Shown one piece after another: positions 15,123 to 22,949 of a stretch of 41,256 bases of DNA (its first letter is position 1; every line of letters starts with the position of its first letter). A model generated the notes under the pieces. It made no database searches. It saw only the letters and a list, made by a program, of their open reading frames with translations, and had not been told where the DNA came from. Location: positions 1-41,256 of the forward strand of contig CALVTT010000008.1 of assembly GCA_944363045.1 (NCBI GenBank), read 5' to 3'. Made by a program: the position numbers and the translations under genes. The stretch is from an uncultured Clostridia bacterium. Lineage in GTDB: Bacteria; Bacillota; Clostridia; Christensenellales; Borkfalkiaceae.

Positions 15123-15159
15123 GATGAAAAATTGACCGATCGTTATTTGGAGGGAGCAG

Positions 15160-15912
15160 ATGAATATTTTGCGCATGGGAGAGACGACGCATGAGGAGAG
15201 CTTTCACGCCCTGCGCCCCAACGGGCACGACTGCTATTTATTGCTGCTCGTGGAGACGCCCGCCCTCTTCGAGACGGAGGAGGGCTGGCAGAAGGTGGAC
15301 CCCGGCACCGCCGTCTTATACCTGCCCCGCCAGCGCCACCACTACCGCGCCGACGGGCAGCCCTATACCGACTGCTGGATGTATTTGGAGAGCAGCACGC
15401 CGCTGATGTTCGAGGGCTTTCCCTTCGGGAAGCCGCTGCCCCTCAAGGAGAGCGGGCGCTTCTTTGCCCTCTTTCACATGATCCTTGACGAATTCTTTTC
15501 TTCCCGCCGTACAAGGGAGGGCGTGCTCGGCGCGCTCGCCACCGCCCTTACGGAGATGCTCGCCGCCGAGGCGGATATGCAGGGGGAGCTCTTTCCCCCC
15601 TTCCTTGCCCTGCGCGAGGCGGTGTTCCGCTCCCCCGCCGCGGAGTGGAGCGTGAAGGAACAGGCAAAAAAACTTGGCGTGAGCTCGGGCTATTTCCACG
15701 TCCTTTACAAACGGTACTTTCATACGACCTTTCTTTCCGACGTCGTCGCCGCCCGCGTGCAGCTTGCCGAGGAACTGCTGCTCTCGACGGAGCAGAGCGT
15801 GGAACGCATCGCCGAGCGCTGCGGCTACGGCTGTTGTGAGCACTTTATCCGCCAATTCAAAAAGTGCACGAGTACCACGCCCCACCGCTTCCGCAGAGAG
15901 CGCGGGAAGTAG
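15160..15912 (+). CDS. AraC-family regulator of the uronide operon
   Basis: A 250-residue regulator. Residues ~1-100 look like a cupin-type sugar-sensing domain (DPGTAVLYLPRQRHHYRADG). Residues ~150-248 hold both AraC helix-turn-helix units (WSVKEQAKKLGVSSGYFHVLYKR and a second ending CGYGCCEHFIRQFKK). It is divergent from the DUF2264-GH88-SDR-DhuI operon, whose promoter lacks a -35, so an activating role with a uronide or oligosaccharide inducer is likely. The start is fixed by GGAGGGAG and a perfect promoter. Confidence 0.9.
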   Translation: MNILRMGETTHEESFHALRPNGHDCYLLLLVETPALFETEEGWQKVDPGTAVLYLPRQRHHYRADGQPYTDCWMYLESSTPLMFEGFPFGKPLPLKESGRFFALFHMILDEFFSSRRTREGVLGALATALTEMLAAEADMQGELFPPFLALREAVFRSPAAEWSVKEQAKKLGVSSGYFHVLYKRYFHTTFLSDVVAARVQLAEELLLSTEQSVERIAERCGYGCCEHFIRQFKKCTSTTPHRFRRERGK

Positions 15913-15916
15913 AAAA

Positions 15917-15946
15917 CGGAGCGCTTTAAGGGCGCTCCGCATTTTG
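15917..15946. terminator. Terminator between AraC and radical SAM genes
   Basis: CGGAGCGC / GCGCTCCG followed by ATTTTG on the plus strand and preceded by AAAA-rich sequence, so usable from both sides. The radical SAM stop codon at 15926 lies in its loop. Confidence 0.75.
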
Positions 15947-16825
15947 TGTCTTTGCCGACTGCTTGATCTCGGAATGATAGAAATAGTTGATGATGACGGG
16001 CTTGCCCGTGGGGCTGCGCAAGAAGGGCTCCTCGTCGATGACATACAGAAAGCCGTTTCTTTCGGCGTACTCCTTTACGCTCCCGTCGAGGGCGCGCCAA
16101 TACGTCCTGTCGTTCCTGTTATAGATCTCTTGATAGAGCGGCAGGAGCTGCGGGTATTTCTCCCCGATATACTGCATGATGTCCGCCTTGAAGTTGCCGC
16201 GGAGGTTGAGGTTCTCCAGCCAGATATAGTCGCAGAAGTCCTTGATGCGCTCGATGATCGCAAAGACGTCGGTGATCTCCGGGAAGATGGGCGAGATGAA
16301 GCAGGTGGTGCGGATGCCCTCCTCGTGACATTTCTTCATGGCGGCGATCCTGCGCTCGATGGAGACGGCGCTGTCCATGTCGTTTTTGAAGTCCTCGTCG
16401 AGGGTGTTGATGGACCAGCTCACAAGGGGAGAGGGAAAGCTCTTGATGAGGTCGAGATCGCGCACCACGAGGTCGGACTTCGTGGTGATGATGAGGTTTA
16501 TCTTGGCACCCTGCATCTCCTCTAAAAAGGCGCGCGTGCGGCGGAAGACTTCCTCCTGCGGATTGTAGCCGTCCGTCACCGAGCCCACGATCATCGTCTT
16601 GCCGTCGTACCTATGCGCATTTTTGACGGGCTGCCAATACTTGACGTCGAGGAAGGTGCCCCAGGGCTCGTCGTGCCCCGTGAAGCGCTTCATGAAACAG
16701 GCATAGCAGTACTTGCAGGCGTGCGTGCAGCCCACATAGGGGTTAATAGAATAGCCCGCGATGGGCAGGTTGGACTTGGTGAGCACGCTCTTGACGTGTA
16801 CTTCGCCGATCTTCACGTTGTTCAT
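15926..16825 (-). CDS. Radical SAM protein of the 'mobile pair' B type
   Basis: A 299-residue radical SAM protein in the spore-photoproduct-lyase-like family. The cluster motif CTHACKYC (Cys33, Cys37, Cys40) binds a 4Fe-4S cluster that cleaves S-adenosylmethionine. The first residue overlaps the MarR stop by 4 nt (ATGA), so the two are translationally coupled. The trio radical SAM (17253) - MarR (16822) - radical SAM (15926) matches the arrangement known as the radical SAM mobile pair with its MarR regulator; the substrate is unknown. No Cys-rich C-terminal SPASM region is seen. The C-terminus runs into the terminator hairpin. Confidence 0.85.
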   Translation of the reverse strand: MNNVKIGEVHVKSVLTKSNLPIAGYSINPYVGCTHACKYCYACFMKRFTGHDEPWGTFLDVKYWQPVKNAHRYDGKTMIVGSVTDGYNPQEEVFRRTRAFLEEMQGAKINLIITTKSDLVVRDLDLIKSFPSPLVSWSINTLDEDFKNDMDSAVSIERRIAAMKKCHEEGIRTTCFISPIFPEITDVFAIIERIKDFCDYIWLENLNLRGNFKADIMQYIGEKYPQLLPLYQEIYNRNDRTYWRALDGSVKEYAERNGFLYVIDEEPFLRSPTGKPVIINYFYHSEIKQSAKTQNAERP

Positions 16826-17256
16826 TGTTCTTCCTCCAAATTTTTAAGAATGCGTTCAAGGCAGCCCTCGAACGCCTCGATCTCCCCGTCCGAAAAGCCC
16901 CTGTAATAAATTTCTTCCATCTCCTTGGAGACGGCGGCATACTCGCCCTTGAGCGCTTCGGCCTTCCCCGTGAGCGAGATGAGCACGCTGCGCCTGTCGC
17001 CCACGTTCTCCTCCGCCCGTATGAGCCCTTGCTCCTGCATACGCGAGAGCATGGCGGTGAGCGTCGTCTTGGCGAGCCCGCTCCTTTTGGAGATCTCCGT
17101 CGCCGTCATACTGCCGCCCTGCCATAGGACGTATAAGATCTTGCCCTGTGCGCCGTTGAAGGCGGCGACGCCCCGTTCCTGCAAAATTTTATCGAATTTC
17201 CGCCCGCCGATCTGCTTGATCTTGGAGATGAGAAACCCGCCCTGCCTCTCCTTCAT
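16822..17256 (-). CDS. MarR-family regulator of the radical SAM pair
   Basis: A 144-residue MarR-type winged helix protein. The recognition region is clear (MTATEISKRSGLAKTTLTAM, followed by the wing VGDRRSVLISLT). It overlaps both neighbours by 4 nt, so the three genes form one coupled message. The promoter at 17922-17950 contains a perfect 14-bp palindrome that this regulator probably binds, giving autoregulation. Confidence 0.9.
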   Translation of the reverse strand: MKERQGGFLISKIKQIGGRKFDKILQERGVAAFNGAQGKILYVLWQGGSMTATEISKRSGLAKTTLTAMLSRMQEQGLIRAEENVGDRRSVLISLTGKAEALKGEYAAVSKEMEEIYYRGFSDGEIEAFEGCLERILKNLEEEQ

Positions 17257-17912
17257 AGGCCGAACTCCTTCGGGAACTGCTGCACCATCTCTTCGCCCGG
17301 GATGATGCCCTCGAGCGCCTCTTTATAAAAGACGGGCACGCCCTGCGCCTTTGCCTGCGCGGCAAGCCCTTCCACCCATTCGCGCTTGGAGGAGATCTTG
17401 CCCTTGCAGTTTCCCGTCTCGGTGCCGATGACCGTCCAGCCGATGCCCTTCAAGTCCACCTCCCCCACCTCGTCCGAGAGCGGCTCGAAGGTGACGTGAT
17501 AGTGCTTCGCGCTTATGTTGCGGCGCAGGATGCCGATGCGCTCTTTTTCCGCCGCGCAGGTGACGGTGACGCCGAACCAGAGGTTTTCAAGCTCCGTTGT
17601 AAAGCGCAGGCGCTCGGGCCGCTTGGTGAGGAAGAGATAGCTGTTCTGCGGCGTTTGAGCGGCCTTCTCAAAGACCTGCTGCCGCCACTCCTCCCGCCAA
17701 TAGGCAAGATCGCTCATGCCCGTGAGGAGAAAGACTTTGGGCTCCTTCGTCTCGAACAGGCGCAGCTTTTCAGGGAAGAACTGCGGCCGGGAGAAGTCCT
17801 CCGTCATGTGAAAGCGGCGGCAGTTATTGCGCGCATAACAGTAGCGGCAGCCGATGGGACAGCCGATGACGATGTTTAAGTTCTTGATCTTGTCCTTGAT
17901 GGGAAATGCCAT
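17253..17912 (-). CDS. Radical SAM protein of the 'mobile pair' A type (DUF5131-like)
   Basis: A 219-residue protein related to phage Gp37/Gp68 (DUF5131) radical SAM proteins. The cluster motif is CPIGCRYC (Cys18, Cys22, Cys25) followed by YARN. It is the first gene of the coupled trio. The ATG at 17912 lies 9 nt from the -10 box with no ribosome site, so the message probably has almost no leader. The substrate is unknown. Confidence 0.85.
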   Translation of the reverse strand: MAFPIKDKIKNLNIVIGCPIGCRYCYARNNCRRFHMTEDFSRPQFFPEKLRLFETKEPKVFLLTGMSDLAYWREEWRQQVFEKAAQTPQNSYLFLTKRPERLRFTTELENLWFGVTVTCAAEKERIGILRRNISAKHYHVTFEPLSDEVGEVDLKGIGWTVIGTETGNCKGKISSKREWVEGLAAQAKAQGVPVFYKEALEGIIPGEEMVQQFPKEFGL

Positions 17913-17921
17913 AGCGCTTAC

Positions 17922-17950
17922 ATTATACTATATAGTATTATTTCTGTCAA
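17922..17950 (-). promoter_or_regulatory. Promoter and palindromic operator of the radical SAM trio
   Basis: Minus-strand TTGACA (17950-17945), 17 nt, TATAAT (17927-17922), perfect consensus. The perfect palindrome ATACTATATAGTAT (17925-17938) overlaps the -10 and spacer and is a good MarR operator. Confidence 0.9.
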
Positions 17951-17999
17951 GCGATTTTGATCTGCCTGCGCGGGCGCCGTTTGATGTGTGCGGATGCGC

Positions 18000-18104
18000 T
18001 TTGCCGGCGGTACGGGTGAGGTTTGTCGGCGATGCGGGTGAGGTTTGCCGGCGTCACGGGTGAGGTTTGCCGGCGGTGCGGGTGAGGTTTGCCGGCGGCT
18101 CAAT
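18000..18104. repeat. 22-bp minisatellite, about 4.8 units
   Basis: Units TTTGCCGGCGGTACGGGTGAGG and variants at 18000, 18022, 18044 and 18066, and a partial one at 18088. There are no spacers, so this is not a CRISPR. It fills most of the gap before the tRNA gene (17951-18156). Confidence 0.95.
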
Positions 18105-18156
18105 GCCGCTGCGGAAAATTCCGCGAGAAATTTTGCCCAAACGCGCGCAAAAACAG

Positions 18157-18185
18157 TTGCCTTTTTCGCGGGAATATGATACGAT
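18157..18185 (+). promoter_or_regulatory. tRNA-Ser promoter
   Basis: TTGCCT (18157-18162), a 17-nt spacer and TACGAT (18180-18185), ending 13 nt before the mature tRNA. Confidence 0.7.
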
Positions 18186-18198
18186 TACAATTGCTTTT

Positions 18199-18289
18199 GC
18201 AGAGATGTCTGAGTGGTTTAAGGAGCACGATTGGAAATCGTGTGACGGGGGTGACTCGTCCGGAGGTTCGAATCCTCTTCTCTGCGCCA
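18199..18289 (+). tRNA. tRNA-Ser (GGA)
   Basis: A 91-nt tRNA with acceptor stem GCAGAGA/TCTCTGC, discriminator G and encoded CCA. The anticodon stem is CACGA/TCGTG with loop TTGGAAA, giving anticodon GGA, which reads UCC and UCU. The long variable arm (GTGACGGGGGTGACTCGTCC region) is typical of serine tRNAs. The T loop is TTCGAAT. Confidence 0.97.
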
Positions 18290-18317
18290 TCTTTGTTGCA
18301 CGATAAGGCTGCAACGG

Positions 18318-18358
18318 GAAATCTCCACAGGATACGGACTATCTTGTGGAGATTTTCT
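18318..18358 (+). terminator. tRNA-Ser terminator
   Basis: AAATCTCCACA / TGTGGAGATTT with a 15-nt loop, followed by TTCT. Confidence 0.8.
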
Positions 18359-18496
18359 CTATATCCCGCGGTTTTTCTTCAATCATGATTTTGGCGCAAC
18401 GGCTTATTTTGACGGCTGCATTTGGGGCGTTTCCCTTCAAAAACAGGTTTTGAACCTTCGCGGGCTTCTTTTTTTATATTCACCCTTCATTTGCAA

Positions 18497-18537
18497 GGCG
18501 GCGGCACACAATCTGTGTGCCGCCGCCCCTCTTTTTC
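18497..18537 (+). terminator. Strong terminator with no obvious upstream gene
   Basis: A 14-bp stem GGCGGCGGCACACA / TGTGTGCCGCCGCC, 3-nt loop, then CCTCTTTTT. Nothing coding is seen on the plus strand from 18359 to here. Confidence 0.85.
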
Positions 18538-18540
18538 CTA

Positions 18541-18857
18541 AAACGCTTCTTCAAGTTCTCCCCCGCCCTTCAGTACGATACGCTTATTCCTCATCCGGGT
18601 CTTGGAAGGTGATATATTTCGCCATCGGTCTTGAGAAACACGGGTGCCGCAGCTTGCGCAGAATGACAGCGTCCCGAAGGGTGACCTTATAAACGGAAAT
18701 ATCCTCTTCCAAAGCAATTTGAAGGCGGCTCTTTCCGTCTTAAAACTGTTTCCGGAAAAGATCGATTTCTTCTTCCGACAGACGGACGGGAATATCCGAA
18801 CCGCATTGTCAAGATAGAAATTTGGGGGAGACGCGCAGGCGCCTCCCCTTTCGGGTA
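18541..18857 (-). other. Probable gene debris and terminator before the FtsH-like gene
   Basis: Short minus-strand frames end in VRLSEEEIDLFRKQF (stop near 18745) and MAKYITFQDPDEE (stop near 18585), broken by stops and lacking starts. The first resembles the N-terminus of ribbon-helix-helix antitoxins, but too little remains to call it. GGGGAGGCGC...CTCCCC at 18834-18857 is a likely terminator of the FtsH-like gene. Confidence 0.35.
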
Positions 18858-18859
18858 TT

Positions 18860-20134
18860 TTACGCCGCTTCTTTCTTGAGGGCGACGATGTCTTCAAAGA
18901 TGATCGTGTCCTTTTCGACGAGCTTTGCGGCAAGCTTTTCGACGAACGCCCAATTATCGCGCATGAGCGCCTTGGCGTCCTCATAGAAGCGGGCGAGCAT
19001 GGCGCCGCGCTCGGCGGCGATGGCGTCTTCCTGTGCATGGGAATCGATGCCGTTGTCGGAGTGGAAGAGCGCAAAGCCGCTTGCGGCATAGTCGGTGACA
19101 AAGCGTTCGATGATGGCAGACGCGCGTTCGAGGTCCTGCGCCGCGCCCACGTCGATGATGCCGAATTTGAGTTCGACGGCCGCCCTGCCCGAGAGCAGCA
19201 TGACGACGCGCTGACGCATCTTTTCATACGAGCCGAAATAGCCGTCGGGCTTAAAGACCTGCGTCACGCCGCGAGTCTCGCCCTTCGTCGGACGGACGGA
19301 GATGAGCCCGACGCCCTCGGGGTCATAGGCGAGCGCCGCCGCAGCATGACCCGCCTCGTGGAAGGCGATTTCCTGCTTTTCGGCAAGGGGCATGGCGTTG
19401 ACGGCTTCTTCCGCCGAGAACACGGTGCGGAGCGCGGCACGGATGATGTGGTTGCGGCCGATCTCGGTGCAGTTATCATAGCCCGCGTAGATGCCCGCTT
19501 CGTTGAGGATGCTTTCGAGTGCGGCGCAGGAGCTGCCGTCGAGCAGGCGCGCAATGCTCTCGACCGAGATGTCCGAGGCGATCTTCTTGTCGGAGAGATA
19601 GTGGCGGACGATCTCAACGGCGTCCTTTCTGTTGGGCGCGGGGATCTCGAGGATGATGTCGAAGCGGCCGGGGCGGCGGAGCGCATAGGGAAGGGCGCGG
19701 AATTCGTTGGCGGTCGCGACGACGAACACATCGGCCTCTTTCACGGAGTCGATGCCCGACTGCACGGCGATGAGCTCTTCGGGGTTGCGGGAATCGCTGT
19801 CCGAAGAGAACTTGTCGAGATCGTCAAGGAAGATGACGGAGGGCGCGTTCTTCTTGGCCTCGGCAAAGACCTTGCCGATGGTCTCGACGAATTCATCGTT
19901 GGCCTTGTCCTTGCGGAGGATATAGCTCTTGCGGCCCATTGCAGCGACGAGGTCGGTCGCCATGAGCGTCTTGCCGAGGCCGGGTTCGCCGTGAAGGAGC
20001 ACGCCGCGGGGAAGGCGCACGCCGAGAGATGCGTACTTTCCGGGGTTTTTCGCGATGTCGCAGAGGCGATAGAGCTGTTCCTTTTCCTTTTCGTAGCCGA
20101 TGACGTTTGCAAAGTAACTTTCAAATGCTTTCAT
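18860..20134 (-). CDS. Soluble FtsH-like AAA protease
   Basis: A 424-residue protein with an AAA ATPase followed by an M41 zinc protease. Walker A is GEPGLGKT (about 49-56), Walker B VIFLDDLD (about 100-107), arginine fingers RRPGRFD (about 153-159), zinc motif HEAGH (about 259-263) and the third ligand Asp in GAAQDLERA. Membrane FtsH is about 600-650 residues with two N-terminal helices; here there are none, so the enzyme is cytosolic. ATG 20134 has AGAGG at 7-nt spacing; ATG 20140 would touch its own ribosome site. Transcription is from operator promoter A. It is probably an unfolding protease for a specific target in the regulon. Confidence 0.9.
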   Translation of the reverse strand: MKAFESYFANVIGYEKEKEQLYRLCDIAKNPGKYASLGVRLPRGVLLHGEPGLGKTLMATDLVAAMGRKSYILRKDKANDEFVETIGKVFAEAKKNAPSVIFLDDLDKFSSDSDSRNPEELIAVQSGIDSVKEADVFVVATANEFRALPYALRRPGRFDIILEIPAPNRKDAVEIVRHYLSDKKIASDISVESIARLLDGSSCAALESILNEAGIYAGYDNCTEIGRNHIIRAALRTVFSAEEAVNAMPLAEKQEIAFHEAGHAAAALAYDPEGVGLISVRPTKGETRGVTQVFKPDGYFGSYEKMRQRVVMLLSGRAAVELKFGIIDVGAAQDLERASAIIERFVTDYAASGFALFHSDNGIDSHAQEDAIAAERGAMLARFYEDAKALMRDNWAFVEKLAAKLVEKDTIIFEDIVALKKEAA

Positions 20135-20165
20135 ATCCATACCTCTTCTTTTGATTTACAAGTAG

Positions 20166-20198
20166 ATTATACGACTTTGTACGTCCCGTTTTTGGGAC
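20166..20198 (-). promoter_or_regulatory. Regulon operator-promoter A (FtsH-like)
   Basis: Read on the minus strand: palindrome GTCCCAAAAACGGGAC (20198-20183), 11 nt, TATAAT (20171-20166). No -35 is present. Confidence 0.85.
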
Positions 20199-20255
20199 AA
20201 GAACGGCCTTTTTAAGAAAAATTAAAAACTTTTTTCGCCCGTTCGGGGGGCAAAA

Positions 20256-20277
20256 GGCGCACCGCATTTGGTGCGCC
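20256..20277 (-). terminator. Terminator of the DUF2779 gene
   Basis: Minus strand GGCGCACC / GGTGCGCC followed by TTTTG, 7 bp after the stop codon. Confidence 0.85.
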
Positions 20278-20284
20278 CTGTCTT

Positions 20285-21778
20285 TCAGATACAAAATTCT
20301 TTGAGGCGCTGCCAGAGGAGCACCATCGCCATCGTGTCGAGCTTGCAGTACGCGAGCAGGCTCTCTCTGAGCTTCTCGCGCTCCCCCTTCTCCATGCCGC
20401 GAAGGGAGAGGAACGCCGCCGTTGCCTCGGTGCCGTTGTGCACGTCCTCGAGGTTGTGATAGTCAAGCTCGGGGGAATTGGGAAAGAGCGCGGGCAGGAC
20501 GCTCTTGATGGAGAGGCTCCCGCCCATCGCCCTGTCATACACGAACCCGTCGCGGAACACGTCGAGAAGGTCGCGGATGTTGCCCTCGATCTTCAAAAGA
20601 TGTTCCGCAAGGTCGGGGAAGGCCGCGGCGAGCTCTTTGAGGCGGGTACACTCGAACGCCTTGTTGTAGGCGAGCACGCAGGCATCCTGCGGGATGTCGG
20701 AAACGAGCTGTTCCGCAAGGGCGCGGCGGGGATCGCCGTCCTCGTCGGCGAGAAATTCGCTGTGACAAAGCTCCCCGTCCTTCTCCAAAAAGTAGTGGAG
20801 CGAGTACTGGAAGGGCACCTGCTGATAGGGACGGATGCCGTCGTAGAGCGGCACGCAGGTCTGAAAGGTCTCGAAGTCGAGAAAGTACAAGGGATAGGTG
20901 AGCGTCTCCAAGAACGCGCGGATGCCGGGTTTGTCGATATGCGTCGGGAGGTCGAACGTCTCAAATTCCGCCTGCCGCCGCTGCATCGCGTTGAGCGGAA
21001 TGCGGCACGTTAAGGCATCTTCCAAGGAGACGATGCCGCTTTGATAGTACTCCTCCGCCTTGCCCGCGCTCATGCGGTACAAGTCGAACACGTTGGGCTT
21101 GGGGAGCGTGCGGAAGCAGTAGTCGTGATAGACGCAGGGGTACGGGTCGCAACAATGCTTGCCCACGCACATGGGCGGCTCTTCCTTTTGGGTGAGATAG
21201 GAAAGCGCCTCGCGGGTGGTCTCCCCCACCTTGTTTTCGTAAGGCGCGAGGCGGTCGGTCACGTCCTCCACTTTAAAGAGTTCGTGGATATTCACCTCGC
21301 CGTTCCGCACATAGCGGTTGTTGATATAGGCGATAAACACGCGGCCGATGTTGAGCCCCGCCGAAGTCAACACCCATTTCTGATAGGAGCAGTCCGCAAG
21401 ATACACGTCCTTGATCTCCGTGCTCGACTTGACCTCGACGATGTCGTAGCCCTTTTCCATCTTATGGAGGATATCGACGGCGCAGTAGCAGTTGTTCTTG
21501 GAAAACGCCGCCTCACAGATGTTCTCAACGCCCTGAGAGAGGTACTTCCCGGTATTCTTGAGCATAGCGGCGATGTCCAGCCTGCCGTCCTCGGTATAGG
21601 CGGTCGTTTCGACGTAGTCGCCCATCAGCCCCATCGCGAGATCGCCCACCTCATTGCCCTCCGCAAAGCGGCGCAGAAGTGCAGGGTCCTCTTTGGCAAG
21701 TTCCCGCTTGTAGGTGTCCAGCCAAAGCATCTTGGGGCATTGCAGATAGCGCGTAAATTTACTCTTCGAAAGATTCAT
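20285..21778 (-). CDS. DUF2779 nuclease: Cas4-like PD-(D/E)XK plus DEDD exonuclease-like domain
   Basis: A 497-residue two-nuclease protein. The N-terminal Cas4-like part has Cys14 (YLQCPKMLWLD), the PD-(D/E)XK core (AVDILHKMEKGYDIVEVKSS) and a later Cys cluster (CVGKHCCDPYPCVYHDYC) that would close an Fe-S cluster. The C-terminal part has the DEDD-type pattern (FLDFETFQ, a later NKAFECTRLKELA, and YCKLDTMAMV), an RNase H-like exonuclease fold. DUF2779 proteins are often stand-alone, and no cas genes are present here. The upstream gap 21779-21851 lacks the regulon palindrome and has only a weak promoter (TTGCTT-15-TATAAA). The biological role is unknown; DNA processing is inferred. Confidence 0.85.
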   Translation of the reverse strand: MNLSKSKFTRYLQCPKMLWLDTYKRELAKEDPALLRRFAEGNEVGDLAMGLMGDYVETTAYTEDGRLDIAAMLKNTGKYLSQGVENICEAAFSKNNCYCAVDILHKMEKGYDIVEVKSSTEIKDVYLADCSYQKWVLTSAGLNIGRVFIAYINNRYVRNGEVNIHELFKVEDVTDRLAPYENKVGETTREALSYLTQKEEPPMCVGKHCCDPYPCVYHDYCFRTLPKPNVFDLYRMSAGKAEEYYQSGIVSLEDALTCRIPLNAMQRRQAEFETFDLPTHIDKPGIRAFLETLTYPLYFLDFETFQTCVPLYDGIRPYQQVPFQYSLHYFLEKDGELCHSEFLADEDGDPRRALAEQLVSDIPQDACVLAYNKAFECTRLKELAAAFPDLAEHLLKIEGNIRDLLDVFRDGFVYDRAMGGSLSIKSVLPALFPNSPELDYHNLEDVHNGTEATAAFLSLRGMEKGEREKLRESLLAYCKLDTMAMVLLWQRLKEFCI

Positions 21779-21851
21779 CTCATACCTCGCTTAAAACTCG
21801 TATTGATTTTTATACCACCCGAATGCCCGAAGCAATCACGATTTTACGGTT

Positions 21852-22357
21852 TTACGGCATTTTTTCGCTCGGAATGAGCGGAATGTAGACGGGCTTTGTG
21901 CGGAAATAGGACGAGCGCGGGAGTTCGACTTCGTAGACTGCCTCAAGCGCTGCCTCCGCCGCCGCTTGCGCCGCGTTCCCGGCTTCCCGGAGGACGTTCA
22001 GAGAGGCTGCCTCGCCCGTGTCCTCTTTGAGGACGACAAAGAACTGCCCGCCCTCGCCCGCAAGCCGCAGAGCGTCCCTCTCGCTTATCCGAAAGACGAG
22101 CAGGGAGTTCACATCGAACGCCTCTCCGTCCTTCCCTTTCCAGACGGAACGCAGCCAAAGAGAGCCGTATCCGAGCGCCTTGACGCGCTTTTGCAGCGCG
22201 GAGACGGTCAAAAAAGTGCCGCTCGCGGGGTAACTTTTGACGGGAGTGAAGAGCGCCCAGCTTTCTTGAAACCGAGCGCCCTTCGCCCCTGCAGCGACGC
22301 AAGCGCCTCTGCAAGCTGCATATTCATTGCTGATTGTAATAATGTCACTTCTTTCAT
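21852..22357 (-). pseudogene. Small gene broken by one frameshift (third gene of the phosphatase operon)
   Basis: The start codon ATG 22357 overlaps the previous stop (ATGA) and has GAGGTGA before it, so this is a real coupled start. After MKEVTLLQSAMNMQLAEALA the frame ends early at ~22211. Adding one G to the run at 22286-22289 joins it to the downstream 119-codon frame (SLQGAKGARFQESWALFTPV and on to SEKMP), giving ~168 residues. The length 506 nt also needs one base. The joined protein has a basic middle and no recognisable domain. It is either a true frameshift mutation, a base-calling error, or slippage. Function unknown. Confidence 0.75.
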
Positions 22358-22947
22358 GCTTTCACCTCGTTAGAAGCCGTTTGGGAAGTATTTTCAGAGG
22401 GTCTCGCCTCCCTGCCGAGGACGTGGAAGAACCCTCTTATAATGTTGCCGACATGAATGCCGAGGTCGCCGAACCCGTCCTGCGCAATGACGCGGAAGAT
22501 GTGGCCGTCGAAGCGGAGATCGATCTTAAAGACGCGCTCGTCCTGCCATTGCATTTCTTCGACGCCGACGACGGTGCCGCCCATCAGGACGGTCGGCGTT
22601 TCCACGAAGTCGGGATCGTTCGTCGGACTGAACGTGCCCGACGGAATGTACGATTCCGCCGCCATGTTTGACTTACTTTCACGATAATATTCCGCCTCGT
22701 CCTTAAAAAATTCGCCCTCTAAAAACAGGAAGCGGAGTTCGACATTGAGCTCTTCCTGCTTCTTGAGCCCGCGGAGCGGCTCGCCGACGACGGCATAGTT
22801 GATGGGCACATTGGGATTCAAGAGCCAAACCTTGTGCATCTTCCCCCACTTGACCCAGCGTTCGTGTTCACAGAGATAGGGCTGCGGCTCCCACCAAGTG
22901 AAAAACTCTTCTTCTTCGGGGAAAACATAAATAATTCCATCTTTCAT
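22354..22947 (-). CDS. Conserved-looking protein of unknown function (phosphatase operon)
   Basis: A 197-residue acidic protein starting MKDGIIYVFPEEEEFFTWWE. ATG 22947 is preceded by AGGAGGA and begins 3 nt after the phosphatase stop; the open frame upstream overlaps the phosphatase gene and is unlikely. Features are Trp-rich N-terminal text, a central VLMGGTVVGVEEMQWQDERV beta region and IIRGFFHVLG near the C-terminus. There is no signal peptide or membrane helix. It is the middle gene of the operator B operon and is coupled to the next gene. I do not recognise the family. Confidence 0.8.
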   Translation of the reverse strand: MKDGIIYVFPEEEEFFTWWEPQPYLCEHERWVKWGKMHKVWLLNPNVPINYAVVGEPLRGLKKQEELNVELRFLFLEGEFFKDEAEYYRESKSNMAAESYIPSGTFSPTNDPDFVETPTVLMGGTVVGVEEMQWQDERVFKIDLRFDGHIFRVIAQDGFGDLGIHVGNIIRGFFHVLGREARPSENTSQTASNEVKA

Positions 22948-22949
22948 CG

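Noticed and set aside
18000..18104. Tandem 22-bp units taken as a CRISPR array
   Set aside because: The units are directly adjacent without spacers, and no cas genes are near.
18199..18289. tRNA-Ser as the attachment site of a genomic island covering 18.8-41 kb
   Set aside because: No integrase and no direct repeat of the tRNA 3' end was seen in the window; the right border may lie outside.
18541..18830. A toxin-antitoxin pair suggested by VRLSEEEIDLF
   Set aside because: The frames are interrupted by stops, lack starts and do not form two coupled genes; recorded only as debris.
20285..21778. Cas4 of a CRISPR system
   Set aside because: The protein has the DUF2779 two-domain form and no cas1, cas2 or array is in the window.
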